DNA from: Agrobacterium tumefaciens | GTDB lineage: Bacteria > Pseudomonadota > Alphaproteobacteria > Rhizobiales > Rhizobiaceae | Direction: 5' to 3' | Assembly (NCBI RefSeq): GCF_005221385.1 | Contig: NZ_CP039903.1 | Coordinates: 2,294,001 to 2,358,000 of the forward strand | DNA: 64,000 nucleotides | Shown here: piece by piece, positions 25,185-34,730 of the stretch | Numbering within the stretch: position 1 is the first letter of the stretch | Layout of the letters: each line of letters starts with the position of its first letter | Position numbers and translations under genes: made by a program | The notes under the pieces: generated by a model | What the model was told of the DNA's origin: nothing | Databases searched by the model: none | The model's input: the letters and a program-made list of their open reading frames with translations, nothing else

Positions 25185-26084
25185 TCAGACCATGCCGTGC
25201 ACCAGCTTGGCGAGCCAGTCGACAAAAACCCGCACCTTGTTGGTGACGTGCCGGGTCTGCGGATAAACGACATAGATCGGCATGGCTTCGCGCTGCCATT
25301 CGGAAAGGACCGGCACCAGTTCGCCACGCGCCAGGTGATCTTTCACCATGAAGATAGGCAATTGCACGATGCCCATGCCCGCCAGCGCGGCATTGAGATA
25401 GGTGCGGCTGTCATTCACCGATACCACATAATTCGGGGTCAGCTCGACGCTGCGCACACCATTGTCGAAGGAGGCCGGCATGATCTGGCCGGTGGTGGCA
25501 TTGAGATAACCCACCGAATAGTGATCCTTCTCCAGATCCTCCGGTTCACGCGGCATGCCGAAATTTTCGATGTAGGACGGCGAGGCAAATGTCTCGAACC
25601 GGAGTTCGCCCACTTTACGGGCAATCAGCGACTGATCACGCAGCACGCCGACCCGCAGCGCACAGTCGACATTCTCGGCAATATAGTCGACCAGCCGGTC
25701 ACCGACACCGAGATCGAGACGGATTTGCGGATAACGCTGGTAAAATTCGCAAAGATGTGGGATAACGACCAAGTCCGCGAAGACACCGGCCATTTCCACC
25801 CGCAACCGGCCGGAAGGCTGCACCTGTGCGCTGGACATGCTACCGTCCAGTTCTTCTATTTCCGATAAAATCTGTGAGGCTCGCTCATAATAGAGAGCGC
25901 CGTCCGTCGTCAGCATCACCCGCCGCGTGGTGCGGTTGAGAAGCGTGGTCTGCAGATGCGCCTCCAGCGCCTGCACCATGTTGGTCACGGTAGTTTTGGG
26001 CATGTTCAGCGCGGTGGCGGCGCGGCTGAAATTGCCGGTCTCGACGACGCGCGTGAAGACCCGCATGGCGGAAAGCTGATCCAT
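25185..26084 (-). CDS. LysR-family transcriptional regulator
   Basis: A 299-residue LysR-type regulator with the N-terminal MDQLSAMRVFTRVVETGNFS helix-turn-helix, followed by ATALNMPKTTVTNMVQALE, a CrgA/DsdC-like subgroup. The effector-binding domain includes GRLRVEMAGVFADLVVIPHL and the ALAGMGIVQLPIFMV block near residue 235. It converges on the preceding LysR gene, leaving only nine bases between stops. It is divergent from the degenerate hydrolase and the RND pump, which it likely controls from the 134-base intergenic region. Confidence 0.92.
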   Translation of the reverse strand: MDQLSAMRVFTRVVETGNFSRAATALNMPKTTVTNMVQALEAHLQTTLLNRTTRRVMLTTDGALYYERASQILSEIEELDGSMSSAQVQPSGRLRVEMAGVFADLVVIPHLCEFYQRYPQIRLDLGVGDRLVDYIAENVDCALRVGVLRDQSLIARKVGELRFETFASPSYIENFGMPREPEDLEKDHYSVGYLNATTGQIMPASFDNGVRSVELTPNYVVSVNDSRTYLNAALAGMGIVQLPIFMVKDHLARGELVPVLSEWQREAMPIYVVYPQTRHVTNKVRVFVDWLAKLVHGMV

Positions 26085-26088
26085 CTAG

Positions 26089-26112
26089 CTATTATCCACT
26101 TTTTTGGAATAG
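26089..26112. promoter_or_regulatory. Possible LysR operator (imperfect inverted repeat)
   Basis: Arms CTATTATCC and GGAATAG form an imperfect inverted repeat just upstream of the LysR start and within the divergent promoter of the hydrolase/RND genes. The match to a LysR box is only approximate and was judged by eye. Confidence 0.3.
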
Positions 26113-26218
26113 TGTTTTCATTTTGACGTACTTGATCGTTTTCTCTCGAACAATAATATGAATTTCAGATTTTGCAAATATGGTGAACTGCCGATGGCGG
26201 TACACGGGACCGGATCAA

Positions 26219-27016
26219 ATGAAGGCGCATTGGGAAAACATCGAATGCTGTGGGGGCCCCGCATCCCAGCTTTCCGTGCGCCGTTATGAGAGCGCCGGCC
26301 TGTGCAGCCACCCGCCCGTGATCCTTTATCTGCGCGGCGGTTCGTTTCTGGAAAAGGGCGGCAATTGCCCGGAACTTCCGGTAGCCCAGGCCTTAGCGGA
26401 AAGCGGTGCCATCGTTGTCGAGGCTGACTATAGCAAGCCATCCGGCAACGAGTTTCCGATGGCGATGGATTGCGCTTTTGAGGCGCTCGACCATCTGAGC
26501 CGGGACCGCAAACATTATGGCAGCGCGAAATCGCTGCTGTTCGTGGCCGGCGAAGAGGCGGGCGGCAATGTGGCGGCGGGACTTGCCCTTAAGGCCCGTG
26601 ACCGCATGCCCGGCAAACTCGCAGGTCAGATTCTTCTGTCGCCCATGATCGACCCGATGATGACGACGGAATCCTTTCGCGACGCGGACAGGATCGGCAT
26701 GCGTGAGCGCTGGGCGGATGGCTGGAGCCACTATCTTGCCAAGGCATGCGGGTTTTTCCACCCCTATGCCGCGCCCTGCCAGTGTACGCGGCTGAACCGG
26801 GTGGCGCCGGCGCTGATCTTTACCGCCGAGGACGACCCTCTGCGCGACGAAACGGTCGGTTATGCCGACAGGCTCATCGCCTCCGGTGTCAGCGTCCGCC
26901 AGCATGTTTTCCCCTCCGGCGTTGGCTGGACGGGGCTTTATCAAGGAGAGGGCGGCGGATGGGTCTCATCCGTCTGTTCGGAATTCAAGACCTTCGTTGA
27001 CCAGTTGAAACACTGA
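26219..27016 (+). CDS. Alpha/beta-hydrolase-fold protein lacking the catalytic serine
   Basis: A 265-residue member of the hormone-sensitive-lipase-like alpha/beta hydrolase group. The oxyanion-hole loop HGGGF is changed to RGGSF (residues 39-43). The nucleophile elbow, normally G-D-S-A-G-G-N, reads GEEAGGNVA at 111-119, so Glu113 replaces the catalytic Ser. The acidic residue is kept in AEDDPLRDE, but the usual C-terminal His motif reads VFPSGVGWTGLY, with no His at the expected place. It is therefore likely a non-enzymatic relative, perhaps a ligand-binding or regulatory protein. It precedes the RND membrane-fusion gene by 55 bases on the same strand. The start could also be an ATG 39 bases earlier. 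Confidence 0.75.
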   Translation: MKAHWENIECCGGPASQLSVRRYESAGLCSHPPVILYLRGGSFLEKGGNCPELPVAQALAESGAIVVEADYSKPSGNEFPMAMDCAFEALDHLSRDRKHYGSAKSLLFVAGEEAGGNVAAGLALKARDRMPGKLAGQILLSPMIDPMMTTESFRDADRIGMRERWADGWSHYLAKACGFFHPYAAPCQCTRLNRVAPALIFTAEDDPLRDETVGYADRLIASGVSVRQHVFPSGVGWTGLYQGEGGGWVSSVCSEFKTFVDQLKH

Positions 27017-27041
27017 TACCGCATTTATTCAGAAACTGACC

Positions 27042-27059
27042 GGCTCCTGATCGGGAGCC
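27042..27059 (+). promoter_or_regulatory. Hairpin abutting the RND fusion-protein ribosome site
   Basis: Stem GGCTCC/GGAGCC with a six-base loop ends directly before AAGGAG, the ribosome site of the next gene. It may affect translation or mRNA processing between the hydrolase and pump genes; without a T run it is not a terminator. Confidence 0.4.
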
Positions 27060-27071
27060 AAGGAGAAACCC

Positions 27072-28262
27072 ATGACGCTGAACACAAAGCGCCGGGCCCT
27101 GACGGGCGCCGGTATCGGACTTGCTATGTCCGTTGCAGCCGCAGCACTGTTTTTCGATCTCCCCACCAGCCGCGATGCCACGGCCGCCTCCGCACCTGCC
27201 GAGACGCCGGCAATTCCGGTCACCGTCGCCAAGGTGGAAAGCCGCGACGTCATGCGCTGGGAAGAGTTTTCCGGCCGTCTCGAAGCCGTCGAGCGGGTGC
27301 AGATCCGCTCCCGCGTCGCAGGCCAGATCAAGGCTGTTCATTTCCGCGAAGGTGCGCTGGTGAAAGAAGGCGATCCCCTCTTCACCATCGACCCCGCCCC
27401 CTATCAGGCCGCCGTTGCGGGCGCTGAAGGACAGGTCGCCTCCGCTGAAGCCAAGGTTAGCCTTGCGAAGACGGAACTCGACCGTGGCCGCCGGCTTTCC
27501 GATAACCGCACCATCTCCCAGAGCGATCTCGACCAGCGTCAAAGCTCGTTTGCGGATGCGCAAGCCCAGCTTCGCGCCGCCCGCGCAGCCCTGACGACGG
27601 CTGAGCTCGATCTCGGTTATACCGAAATCCTCGCACCGGTTTCCGGTCGTGTCGGCCGCATCGAAATCACCGCCGGCAACCTCGTCGCCGCCGGCTCGAC
27701 TTCGCCTGCCCTGACGACGCTGGTTTCGGTCAATCCGATCTATGCCAGCTTCAACGCCAGCGAAGGCGTGGTGGCCAAGGCGCTTGCCGAACTGCCGCAG
27801 ACGGACGGCGCCCTGCCGGCTCTCGAACAGATCCCGGTGGAAATCGGCACGCTTTCGGATGAGGGCACGCCGATCAAGGGCACGCTGCACCTGATCGACA
27901 ACCAGGTGGATTCGGCAAGCGGCACCATCGGTGTCCGCGCCGTCTTCGAAAATCCTGATGGCAGGCTCATCCCCGGCCAGTTCGTGCGGGTGCGCATGGG
28001 CGAACCGAAGCCGGAAAACCGCATCGTCATCAGCGATCGCGCCATCGGCACGGATCAGGACAAGCGTTTCGTCTTCGTGGTCGATGCCGAAAACAAGGTG
28101 AGCTACCGCCAGATCAAGCCGGGCGCACCGGCCGATGGCCAGCGCATCATCGAAAGCGGCCTTGCCGCCGGTGATACGATCGTCGTCAACGGCCTGCAGC
28201 GTATTCGCCCCGGCGCAACCATCGCGCCGCAGACGGAAGACAAGGTTGCTGCCTCGCAGTAA
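27072..28262 (+). CDS. RND efflux membrane-fusion protein (AcrA/MexE type)
   Basis: A 396-residue periplasmic adaptor linking an RND pump to an outer-membrane channel. An uncleaved or lipid-free N-terminal helix (about 9-30) is followed by the biotinyl-lipoyl half motifs RVQIRSRVAGQIKAVHFREGALVKEGDPLF and YTEILAPVSGRVGRIEITAGNLV. Between them lies a coiled-coil hairpin (about 115-175, rich in Ala/Gln/Glu). C-terminal beta-barrel and membrane-proximal domains end with GLQRIRPGATIAPQ. No lipobox Cys is seen. The RND gene follows after 131 bases. No outer-membrane factor gene is nearby, so a shared TolC-like channel is presumably used. Confidence 0.92.
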   Translation: MTLNTKRRALTGAGIGLAMSVAAAALFFDLPTSRDATAASAPAETPAIPVTVAKVESRDVMRWEEFSGRLEAVERVQIRSRVAGQIKAVHFREGALVKEGDPLFTIDPAPYQAAVAGAEGQVASAEAKVSLAKTELDRGRRLSDNRTISQSDLDQRQSSFADAQAQLRAARAALTTAELDLGYTEILAPVSGRVGRIEITAGNLVAAGSTSPALTTLVSVNPIYASFNASEGVVAKALAELPQTDGALPALEQIPVEIGTLSDEGTPIKGTLHLIDNQVDSASGTIGVRAVFENPDGRLIPGQFVRVRMGEPKPENRIVISDRAIGTDQDKRFVFVVDAENKVSYRQIKPGAPADGQRIIESGLAAGDTIVVNGLQRIRPGATIAPQTEDKVAASQ

Positions 28263-28393
28263 CCCGCCTCTTTGATCAGTAAGCGTCCCGCGCTTTCGCG
28301 AGACGCCCCTTCAGACAGAACCGGCCTTCACCGGCGGCAGGATTGCCGCCGGAACGGCCTTCGCATTCCCAAAGACCCGGAGAGGGACTGGAT

Positions 28394-31300
28394 ATGAATA
28401 TTTCCAGATTTTTTGTCGACCGGCCGGTATTTGCTGCCGTGCTTTCGGTCCTGATTGTGGTGGCAGGCCTTCTCGGCATGCGCGCCCTGCCGATTTCGGA
28501 ATATCCCGAAGTCGTTCCGCCATCCGTCGTCGTGCGCGCCACCTATCCCGGCGCGAACCCGACCGTTATCGCCGAAACCGTCGCGACACCGCTGGAAGAA
28601 CAGATCAACGGCGTCGAGGACATGCTCTACATGGGCAGCCAGGCAACCTCCGACGGCGTGCTGACGTTGACCGTGACCTTCAAGCTCGGCACCGACCCTG
28701 ACAAGGCGCAGCAGCTGGTGCAGAACCGCGTATCGCAGGCCGAACCGCGCCTGCCGGCGGAAGTTCGCGCCCTCGGCATCACCACCGTCAAAAGCTCGCC
28801 CGACTTCATCATGGTCGTCAACCTCGTCTCGAAGACCGACGCCTATGACATCACCTATCTGCGTAACTACGCGACGCTGAACGTCAAGGATCGCCTCGCC
28901 CGCATCGAAGGTGTCGGCCAGGTGCAGGTCTTCGGCGCAGGTGACTATTCCATGCGCGTCTGGCTCGACCCGCAGAAGGTCGCCGAGCATGATCTGGCCG
29001 CCAGTGACGTTTCCGACGCCATCCGCCAGCAGAACGTGCAGGCCGCAGCCGGCGTCATCGGCGCTTCCCCAAGCCCTAATGGTGTTGATCTTCAGCTCAA
29101 CGTCAATGCGCAGGGCCGCCTGACCACACCGGAAGAATTCGGCAACATCATCGTCAAGAGCGGCGCGAACGGTGAAATCACCCGCCTGCGTGACGTCGCC
29201 CGCATCGAGCTTGGCGCGGCCGATTACACGCTGCGTTCGCTGCTCGACGGTGAACCCGCCGTGGCTGTCGCCGTCCTCCAGGCACCCGGCTCCAACGCCA
29301 TCGAAATCGCCGACAATGTCCGTGCCACAATGGACAATCTGCAGCTGGCAATGCCTGATGGCGTAAAATACGAGATCGTCTACGACACGACGAAATTCGT
29401 GCGCTCCTCCATCGAGAAGGTCGTTGACACACTCCTCGAGGCCGTTGGCCTCGTGGTACTTGTCGTCATCCTCTTCCTGCAGACCTGGCGCGCATCGATC
29501 ATTCCGCTGATCGCCGTTCCGGTCTCGATCATCGGCACCTTCGCCGTCATGTATGCCTTCGGCTTTTCCATCAACGCCTTGACCCTGTTCGGCCTTGTGC
29601 TCGCCATCGGCATCGTGGTGGATGACGCCATCGTGGTCGTGGAAAATGTCGAGCGAAACATTGAAAACGGGCTCTCGCCGCGTGACGCCACCTACAAGGC
29701 GATGCGCGAAGTCTCCGGCCCGATCATCGCAATCGCACTGGTTCTGGTCGCCGTTTTCGTGCCGCTTGCCTTCATCTCCGGCCTGTCGGGCCAGTTCTAC
29801 CGGCAGTTCGCACTGACCATCGCCATCTCCACCGTCATTTCGGCCATCAACTCGCTGACGCTGTCGCCCGCTCTTGCAGCTCTGCTGCTGAAGGAACATG
29901 GCGCACCGAAAGACTGGCTGACCCGCTTCATGGACAAAATCCTTGGCTGGTTCTTCCGCGGCTTCAACCGCGCCTTCGGCGCCGCCTCCAACGGCTACGG
30001 CAAGACCGTGGGCGGGCTGGTGACGCGCAAGAGCCTTGTCATGATCGTCTATATGGCGCTAGTGGCGGCCACCTACGGCATGTTCACGACAGTGCCGAGC
30101 GGCTTCGTGCCGGCACAGGACAAGCAATACCTGATCGGTTTTGCCCAGCTTCCTGATGGCGCAACGCTTGACCGCACGGAAAACGTCATCAAGCGCATGA
30201 GCGACATCGCCCTGGAAACACCCGGCGTCAGCCATGCCATCGCCTTCCCCGGCCTGTCGATCAACGGCTTCACCATCGGCTCCAATTCCGGCATCGTTTT
30301 TGCGGTTCTCGATGACTTCGAAAAACGCAAGACGCCGGAACTGTCCGGCAATGCCATCGCCATGCAGCTGAACCAGAAATATGCGGGCATTCAGGATGCC
30401 TTCATCGCCATGTTCCCGCCGCCGCCGGTCAACGGTCTCGGCCAGACGGGCGGCTTCAAGCTGCAGATCGAAGACCGCGCCGGCTACGGCTACCAGACGC
30501 TCGATGAAGCGGCGAAAGCGGTGATCGGCAAGGCCTATCAGACGCCGGAGCTGGCGGGCATCTTCTCCAGCTACCAGATCAACGTGCCGCAGCTCTTCGC
30601 CGATCTCGACCGCGCCAAGGCGGAACAGCTGGGCGTTTCCGTCAGCGACGTCTTCCAGACGCTGCAAATCTATCTCGGCTCGCTCTATGTCAACGACTTC
30701 AATGCTTTCGGACGGACATACAGCGTTCGAGTGCAGGCAGATTCGCAGTTCCGCGCTCATGCGGAAGATATCGGCCGCCTGAAGGTTCGCTCCGCGACCG
30801 GCCAGATGATCCCGCTGTCGACACTGCTGAAGGTGGATGCAACGACAGGACCGGAGCGCACCAACCGTTATAACGGCTTCCTTGCCGCCGATATCAACGG
30901 CGGTCCGGCGCCGGGCTTCTCCTCTGGACAGGCACAGGCGGCCATGGAGAAAATCCTTGCCGAAACCCTGCCCGCGGGCGTCGATTACGAGTGGACCGAC
31001 CTGACCTACCAGCAGATTCTCGCCGGCAATTCCAGCATCGTGGTATTCCCGCTGGCGCTGCTGCTCGTCTATCTCGTGCTCGCCGCGCAATATGAAAGCC
31101 TCACATTGCCGATTGCGATCATCCTGATCGTCCCGCTCGGTGTGCTTGCGGCCCTCACAGGCGTCTGGCTGACAGGAGGGGATAATAACATCTTTACGCA
31201 GATCGGCCTTGTCGTCCTTGTCGGTCTCTCGGCGAAGAACGCGATCCTGATCGTGGAATTCGCCCGGGAGCTGGAATTCGAGGGACGAACGCCGCTTCAG

Positions 31301-31588
31301 GCGGCCATCGAGGCAAGCCGGCTTCGTCTGCGCCCGATCCTGATGACCTCACTCGCCTTCATCATGGGCGTGGTGCCGCTGGTCGTCTCCACCGGTGCGG
31401 GTGCGGAAATGCGTGCGGCCATGGGTGTCGCGGTATTCTCCGGCATGATCGGCGTGACATTCTTCGGCATCTTCATGACACCGGTTTTCTATGTGCTGGT
31501 GCGCAAGCTGGCGGGCAACCGCCCGCTCATCCAGCACAAGCAGGAAGAACCGGCCAATTCGGACTACAAGCTCGAAAAGGCCGGCTGA
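28394..31588 (+). CDS. RND multidrug efflux pump (AcrB/MexF, HAE1 family)
   Basis: A 1064-residue proton-driven inner-membrane pump. It starts MNISRFFVDRPVFAAVLSVLI, the typical first helix, and has two large periplasmic loops (about 35-330 and 560-860). Helix 4 carries the proton-relay Asp pair in GIVVDDAIVVVENVERN. Helix 10 Lys is present as VGLSAKNAILIVEFARE. NPGANPTVIAETVATPLEEQING-type porter sequence is nearly invariant. Length and motif order match MexF/AcrB. Substrates may be plant phenolics or antibiotics, as for other rhizobial RND pumps, but sequence does not decide this. A strong terminator follows. Confidence 0.95.
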   Translation: MNISRFFVDRPVFAAVLSVLIVVAGLLGMRALPISEYPEVVPPSVVVRATYPGANPTVIAETVATPLEEQINGVEDMLYMGSQATSDGVLTLTVTFKLGTDPDKAQQLVQNRVSQAEPRLPAEVRALGITTVKSSPDFIMVVNLVSKTDAYDITYLRNYATLNVKDRLARIEGVGQVQVFGAGDYSMRVWLDPQKVAEHDLAASDVSDAIRQQNVQAAAGVIGASPSPNGVDLQLNVNAQGRLTTPEEFGNIIVKSGANGEITRLRDVARIELGAADYTLRSLLDGEPAVAVAVLQAPGSNAIEIADNVRATMDNLQLAMPDGVKYEIVYDTTKFVRSSIEKVVDTLLEAVGLVVLVVILFLQTWRASIIPLIAVPVSIIGTFAVMYAFGFSINALTLFGLVLAIGIVVDDAIVVVENVERNIENGLSPRDATYKAMREVSGPIIAIALVLVAVFVPLAFISGLSGQFYRQFALTIAISTVISAINSLTLSPALAALLLKEHGAPKDWLTRFMDKILGWFFRGFNRAFGAASNGYGKTVGGLVTRKSLVMIVYMALVAATYGMFTTVPSGFVPAQDKQYLIGFAQLPDGATLDRTENVIKRMSDIALETPGVSHAIAFPGLSINGFTIGSNSGIVFAVLDDFEKRKTPELSGNAIAMQLNQKYAGIQDAFIAMFPPPPVNGLGQTGGFKLQIEDRAGYGYQTLDEAAKAVIGKAYQTPELAGIFSSYQINVPQLFADLDRAKAEQLGVSVSDVFQTLQIYLGSLYVNDFNAFGRTYSVRVQADSQFRAHAEDIGRLKVRSATGQMIPLSTLLKVDATTGPERTNRYNGFLAADINGGPAPGFSSGQAQAAMEKILAETLPAGVDYEWTDLTYQQILAGNSSIVVFPLALLLVYLVLAAQYESLTLPIAIILIVPLGVLAALTGVWLTGGDNNIFTQIGLVVLVGLSAKNAILIVEFARELEFEGRTPLQAAIEASRLRLRPILMTSLAFIMGVVPLVVSTGAGAEMRAAMGVAVFSGMIGVTFFGIFMTPVFYVLVRKLAGNRPLIQHKQEEPANSDYKLEKAG

Positions 31589-31627
31589 AACCTTACCTCC
31601 CATCCACCGCCACCTTCGACGCAAGCC

Positions 31628-31659
31628 CGCCGCGCATCATCAGATGCGCGGCGTTTTTT
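31628..31659 (+). terminator. Rho-independent terminator of RND operon
   Basis: An eleven-base perfect stem (CGCCGCGCATC/GATGCGCGGCG) with a four-base loop (ATCA) is followed by six T residues, 40 bases after the RND stop. Confidence 0.95.
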
Positions 31660-31879
31660 ATGGACGGAAATGTTTATGCAACCCTCCTGAAATGGAATCG
31701 GTTTCAAATGCTTAACTGGAATAAGCACCTATATTGCACCGCGTTAGAACTGAGAAAAATCAATATAGCTTCACAAATCGCCGAAAACCCGAAGAAACAA
31801 TGCTGTTTTATGCTTTGTATTTTGTGGTAATTTCCAAGAACTGGGTGATTCGGACTAAATGATTTAGTTCAGGGGCGAC

Positions 31880-32083
31880 ATGATGGAGCAGGACTACGAA
31901 AACTGGGCAACAACCGTTGCCTATTCTATAGTGATGCATGAGGGTCTTGATCTCGCGCTTGCCGCGCAGAATCTCGACCGGTGCAAGACCAGAAACAATC
32001 GAGAGCGACTGATGGAAGCCATTCGCACGTCATTGCTGGAAGCGCGCTCGCGCAACCACATGGCGGCGGCGCAGCGGCTTTAA
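31880..32083 (+). CDS. Small hypothetical protein
   Basis: A 67-residue frame opening MMEQDYENWATTVAYSIVMH, predicted to be two or three helices with no membrane segment or signal peptide. A CAGGGG sequence lies five to ten bases before the ATG, and an A+T-rich 217-base promoter region separates it from the RND terminator. The central EGLDLALAAQNLDRCKTRNNRERLM segment looks like a genuine amphipathic helix pair. I do not recognise a family. It converges on the EEP gene with 44 bases between stops. Confidence 0.55.
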   Translation: MMEQDYENWATTVAYSIVMHEGLDLALAAQNLDRCKTRNNRERLMEAIRTSLLEARSRNHMAAAQRL

Positions 32084-32127
32084 TCCGGCCTGCGCCTCGG
32101 CGAGCGACGTGCCATGTCGTGGCGGGA

Positions 32128-32973
32128 TCAGGCCTGAAGTAGATCGGTCCGGACCGCGGCTTTCAGCGGCAGGTGATCCGAAGCGACACGCGCCAGCGCG
32201 CTGTCATGCGCCTCCACCTGCTCGACCAGACCTTCCCGGTTGGCGATGATCCTGTCGAGCGCCAGCACCGGCAGGTTGGAGGGAAAACTCGGCACCGCCG
32301 GCGGCAGCGCACCGAAAGCGTCCCGAAACGTGTTGAGCGACGAGCCGTTGCCGAGCCGCCATTCGTTCAGATCTCCCATGAGGACGGTCGCGCATTCGTT
32401 GCGCGCTTCCAGAAGGCCGATCAATGCCTTCGCCTGCTGGGCACGGGAATGCCGCAGCAGGCCGAAATGGGCGGCGATGACGCGCAGCGTGCCGCCGCTT
32501 TTCAGATCCAGCTCCACGACAAGCGCACCGCGTGGCTCCAGCCCCGGCAGTTTCAGCGTATGCACGTCCCTGACGGCACCTTCCCTGAACAGCACGACAT
32601 TGCCGTGCCACCCGTGCGCCTTCACCCCTGCCTGCACCGGCACGGGAATAAGCCCGCTTTCCCGCTCCAGCCGGGCGAGATCGAGCAGGCCGGTGCGCTC
32701 GCCAAAACGGCTGTCCGCCTCCTGAAGGGCAATGATATCGGCACCGATTTCCTGAATGACGCGGCTGGTGCGATCAGGATCGAACTTGCGGTCGCGGCCG
32801 ACGCATTTATGCACATTGTAGGAAGCAATGACGGGGAAGGGATGATCTTTCGCCGCCTGCACCGCTTTCTGCCGCTGACGATGGTCGCGCAGCGACTGCA
32901 TGACGAAGGCGGGCAAACTGCTATTTGCCGCCAGGGCCGTTTTTTCGCTGTTCAGCAAACCGTTTTTCTTCAC
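32128..32973 (-). CDS. Endonuclease/exonuclease/phosphatase (EEP) family protein
   Basis: A 281-residue metal-dependent phosphoesterase of the EEP superfamily (DNase I/Mg-sphingomyelinase fold). Motifs in order are ASYNVHKCVGRD (metal-binding Asn near residue 52), IIALQEADS (catalytic Glu near 83), VIAAHFGLLRHSRAQQ (His near 165), MGDLNEW (Asp-Asn pair near 196-198) and ASDHLPLKAAV (terminal Asp-His). No signal peptide is visible. It is transcribed just downstream of a phospholipase-D-type gene (28 bases), as in many rhizobia where the pair is co-annotated in membrane-lipid metabolism. The substrate may be a nucleic acid or a phospholipid head group. Confidence 0.85.
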   Translation of the reverse strand: MKKNGLLNSEKTALAANSSLPAFVMQSLRDHRQRQKAVQAAKDHPFPVIASYNVHKCVGRDRKFDPDRTSRVIQEIGADIIALQEADSRFGERTGLLDLARLERESGLIPVPVQAGVKAHGWHGNVVLFREGAVRDVHTLKLPGLEPRGALVVELDLKSGGTLRVIAAHFGLLRHSRAQQAKALIGLLEARNECATVLMGDLNEWRLGNGSSLNTFRDAFGALPPAVPSFPSNLPVLALDRIIANREGLVEQVEAHDSALARVASDHLPLKAAVRTDLLQA

Positions 32974-33001
32974 GCGTCAATGTCTCCGCATATCCAAGGC
33001 T

Positions 33002-34462
33002 CTAAAGATAGGGCGAAGCGAGCCAGAGGACACGCTCCACGAAACGAACAACGAATGGCCGCCCATTCAGTTCGCTGAGCCGCACCGGCAAGGCGGTCGC
33101 ACGCGCATCCCGGATGCGCGCCCCGATCACCGCGGCAAACGCCTCATCCATAACTTCGAGATCGATCTCGAAGTTCAATCGCAGCGAACGTGGATCGAGA
33201 TTGGAGGAACCGATATAGGTCCAGCGCTCGTCGATCACCAGAAGCTTGGAATGATTGAAAGCCCCCGTCGCCCGCCAGATGCGGCAATAATTCTTCAGCA
33301 TCTGGTCGAACTGCGCCGTCATCGCCCTGTCCACAAGCACCAGATTGTTGCTTTTGGGCACGATGATATCGACCACCACTCCCCGCCTTGCTGCGGTTAT
33401 GAGTGCCGAAATAAGCTCCCGATCGGGGAGAAAATAGGGCGACATGATAAGAATGGAGGAACGGGCGACGGAAAACGCACCCATCAGCATCTTGTGACTG
33501 GTCTCGATGCTTTTATCCGGCCCCGAGGAGGAAACCCGGGCGACGATCTGCGAACCCGGCACACCGTCGGGAATGGCGATATCCCAGACCGGGGTGTCCA
33601 GAAGTTCTTTCGTGGTGAAACGCCAGTCCTCCGCCGCAATGGAGAAAAAATCCGAAACCACCGGCCCGGTAATCTTGAAATGGGTATCGTGCGACTGCTT
33701 CTCGCCACCGAATTCCAGCGTGAAACCCTCACGGATATTCATGCCGCCGCTAAAGGCGATGCGCCCGTCCACCACCAGGATCTTGCGGTGGGTGCGCAGA
33801 TTGGCATAGGGCAGCCGAAGCCCCATGATGACATTGCCGTTGAAGACATCGGCGATGATGCCCTTGTCCCGGAGCGTCGGCAGGATGCTCGGCACGGAAT
33901 ATCGCGCCCCCACGGCATCGATGAGCACCCTCACTTCCACGCCGCGCAGTTTTGCCTGCTCGAGCGCCGCGACGAAGCGGGAACCGATCCTGTCATTGTC
34001 GAAAATATATGTTTCGAGAATGATCGACCGCTTCGCCTCGCCGATCGCCTCCAGCATGGCGGCATAGGCGACGTCACCCGTCACAAGCGGCTCGATGGCG
34101 TTGCCGGTCGTCAGCGCGTGGCGTGTCACCCGGTCGCCCAGCGTCTTCATCGCTTCAAAACGGCGGCCAAACCGCGTGGCGACGAGTTCTGCATCCGCAT
34201 CGAAACGCGCCACGCGATCCATGATCTCGTCCTGCATGAAGGACCGCTGCTGCGTGATGTTCGACCGGCGAATGCGGTTGATACCGGCAATGGCATAGAT
34301 GACCGCGCCGACGATGGGCGACAGCACGATGACGCCCACCCAGCCCAGCGCGGAACGGACCTCCTCCTTCGTCATCGTGGCATGTACGGCCGCCACGGTT
34401 CCCATCAAAATGGAAAGGACGGCAAGGATATGGGGCCAATAGGCGATGACGAGATCGAGCAT
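33002..34462 (-). CDS. Phospholipase D-like / cardiolipin synthase family protein
   Basis: A 486-residue membrane enzyme with two N-terminal helices (about 5-28 and 40-60, the PLDc_N region) and two HKD motifs: HRKILVVDGRIAFSGG starting at His225 and HSKLLVIDERWTYIGSSNLD starting at His404. This layout and length match ClsA-type cardiolipin synthases, which join two phosphatidylglycerols or transfer phosphatidyl groups. I start at the ATG that leads straight into the first helix; another ATG lies 18 bases upstream. The downstream EEP gene shares the operon. It is divergent from pdxY. Confidence 0.9.
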   Translation of the reverse strand: MLDLVIAYWPHILAVLSILMGTVAAVHATMTKEEVRSALGWVGVIVLSPIVGAVIYAIAGINRIRRSNITQQRSFMQDEIMDRVARFDADAELVATRFGRRFEAMKTLGDRVTRHALTTGNAIEPLVTGDVAYAAMLEAIGEAKRSIILETYIFDNDRIGSRFVAALEQAKLRGVEVRVLIDAVGARYSVPSILPTLRDKGIIADVFNGNVIMGLRLPYANLRTHRKILVVDGRIAFSGGMNIREGFTLEFGGEKQSHDTHFKITGPVVSDFFSIAAEDWRFTTKELLDTPVWDIAIPDGVPGSQIVARVSSSGPDKSIETSHKMLMGAFSVARSSILIMSPYFLPDRELISALITAARRGVVVDIIVPKSNNLVLVDRAMTAQFDQMLKNYCRIWRATGAFNHSKLLVIDERWTYIGSSNLDPRSLRLNFEIDLEVMDEAFAAVIGARIRDARATALPVRLSELNGRPFVVRFVERVLWLASPYL

Positions 34463-34730
34463 ATTACAACTATAGGGCATCAGACCGAAAAGTGTAACGC
34501 GCTTTTCGGAGGACCCAGTGCGCCAATAAAACGCACCTCGCCCATCGCGCAATGACAGGAAGGTAACCCGGCAGCGCAAGAACGCCCGCCCCCGCCCATC
34601 CTTTTGCGGGACAGACCCTTGCGGGATTAACGGTGGAAACCGGCCTTGCGATATGTCATGAGAGCGCATCTTGATCTCTAGGCAGGGGCACTTGCGCGCT
34701 TCTGCGACATTTGAAAGCAAGAAGGCCGTG

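Noticed and set aside
28328-31090. Long minus-strand frames opposite the RND pump gene
   Set aside because: Shadow frames; composition is typical of antisense translation and the RND gene is intact.
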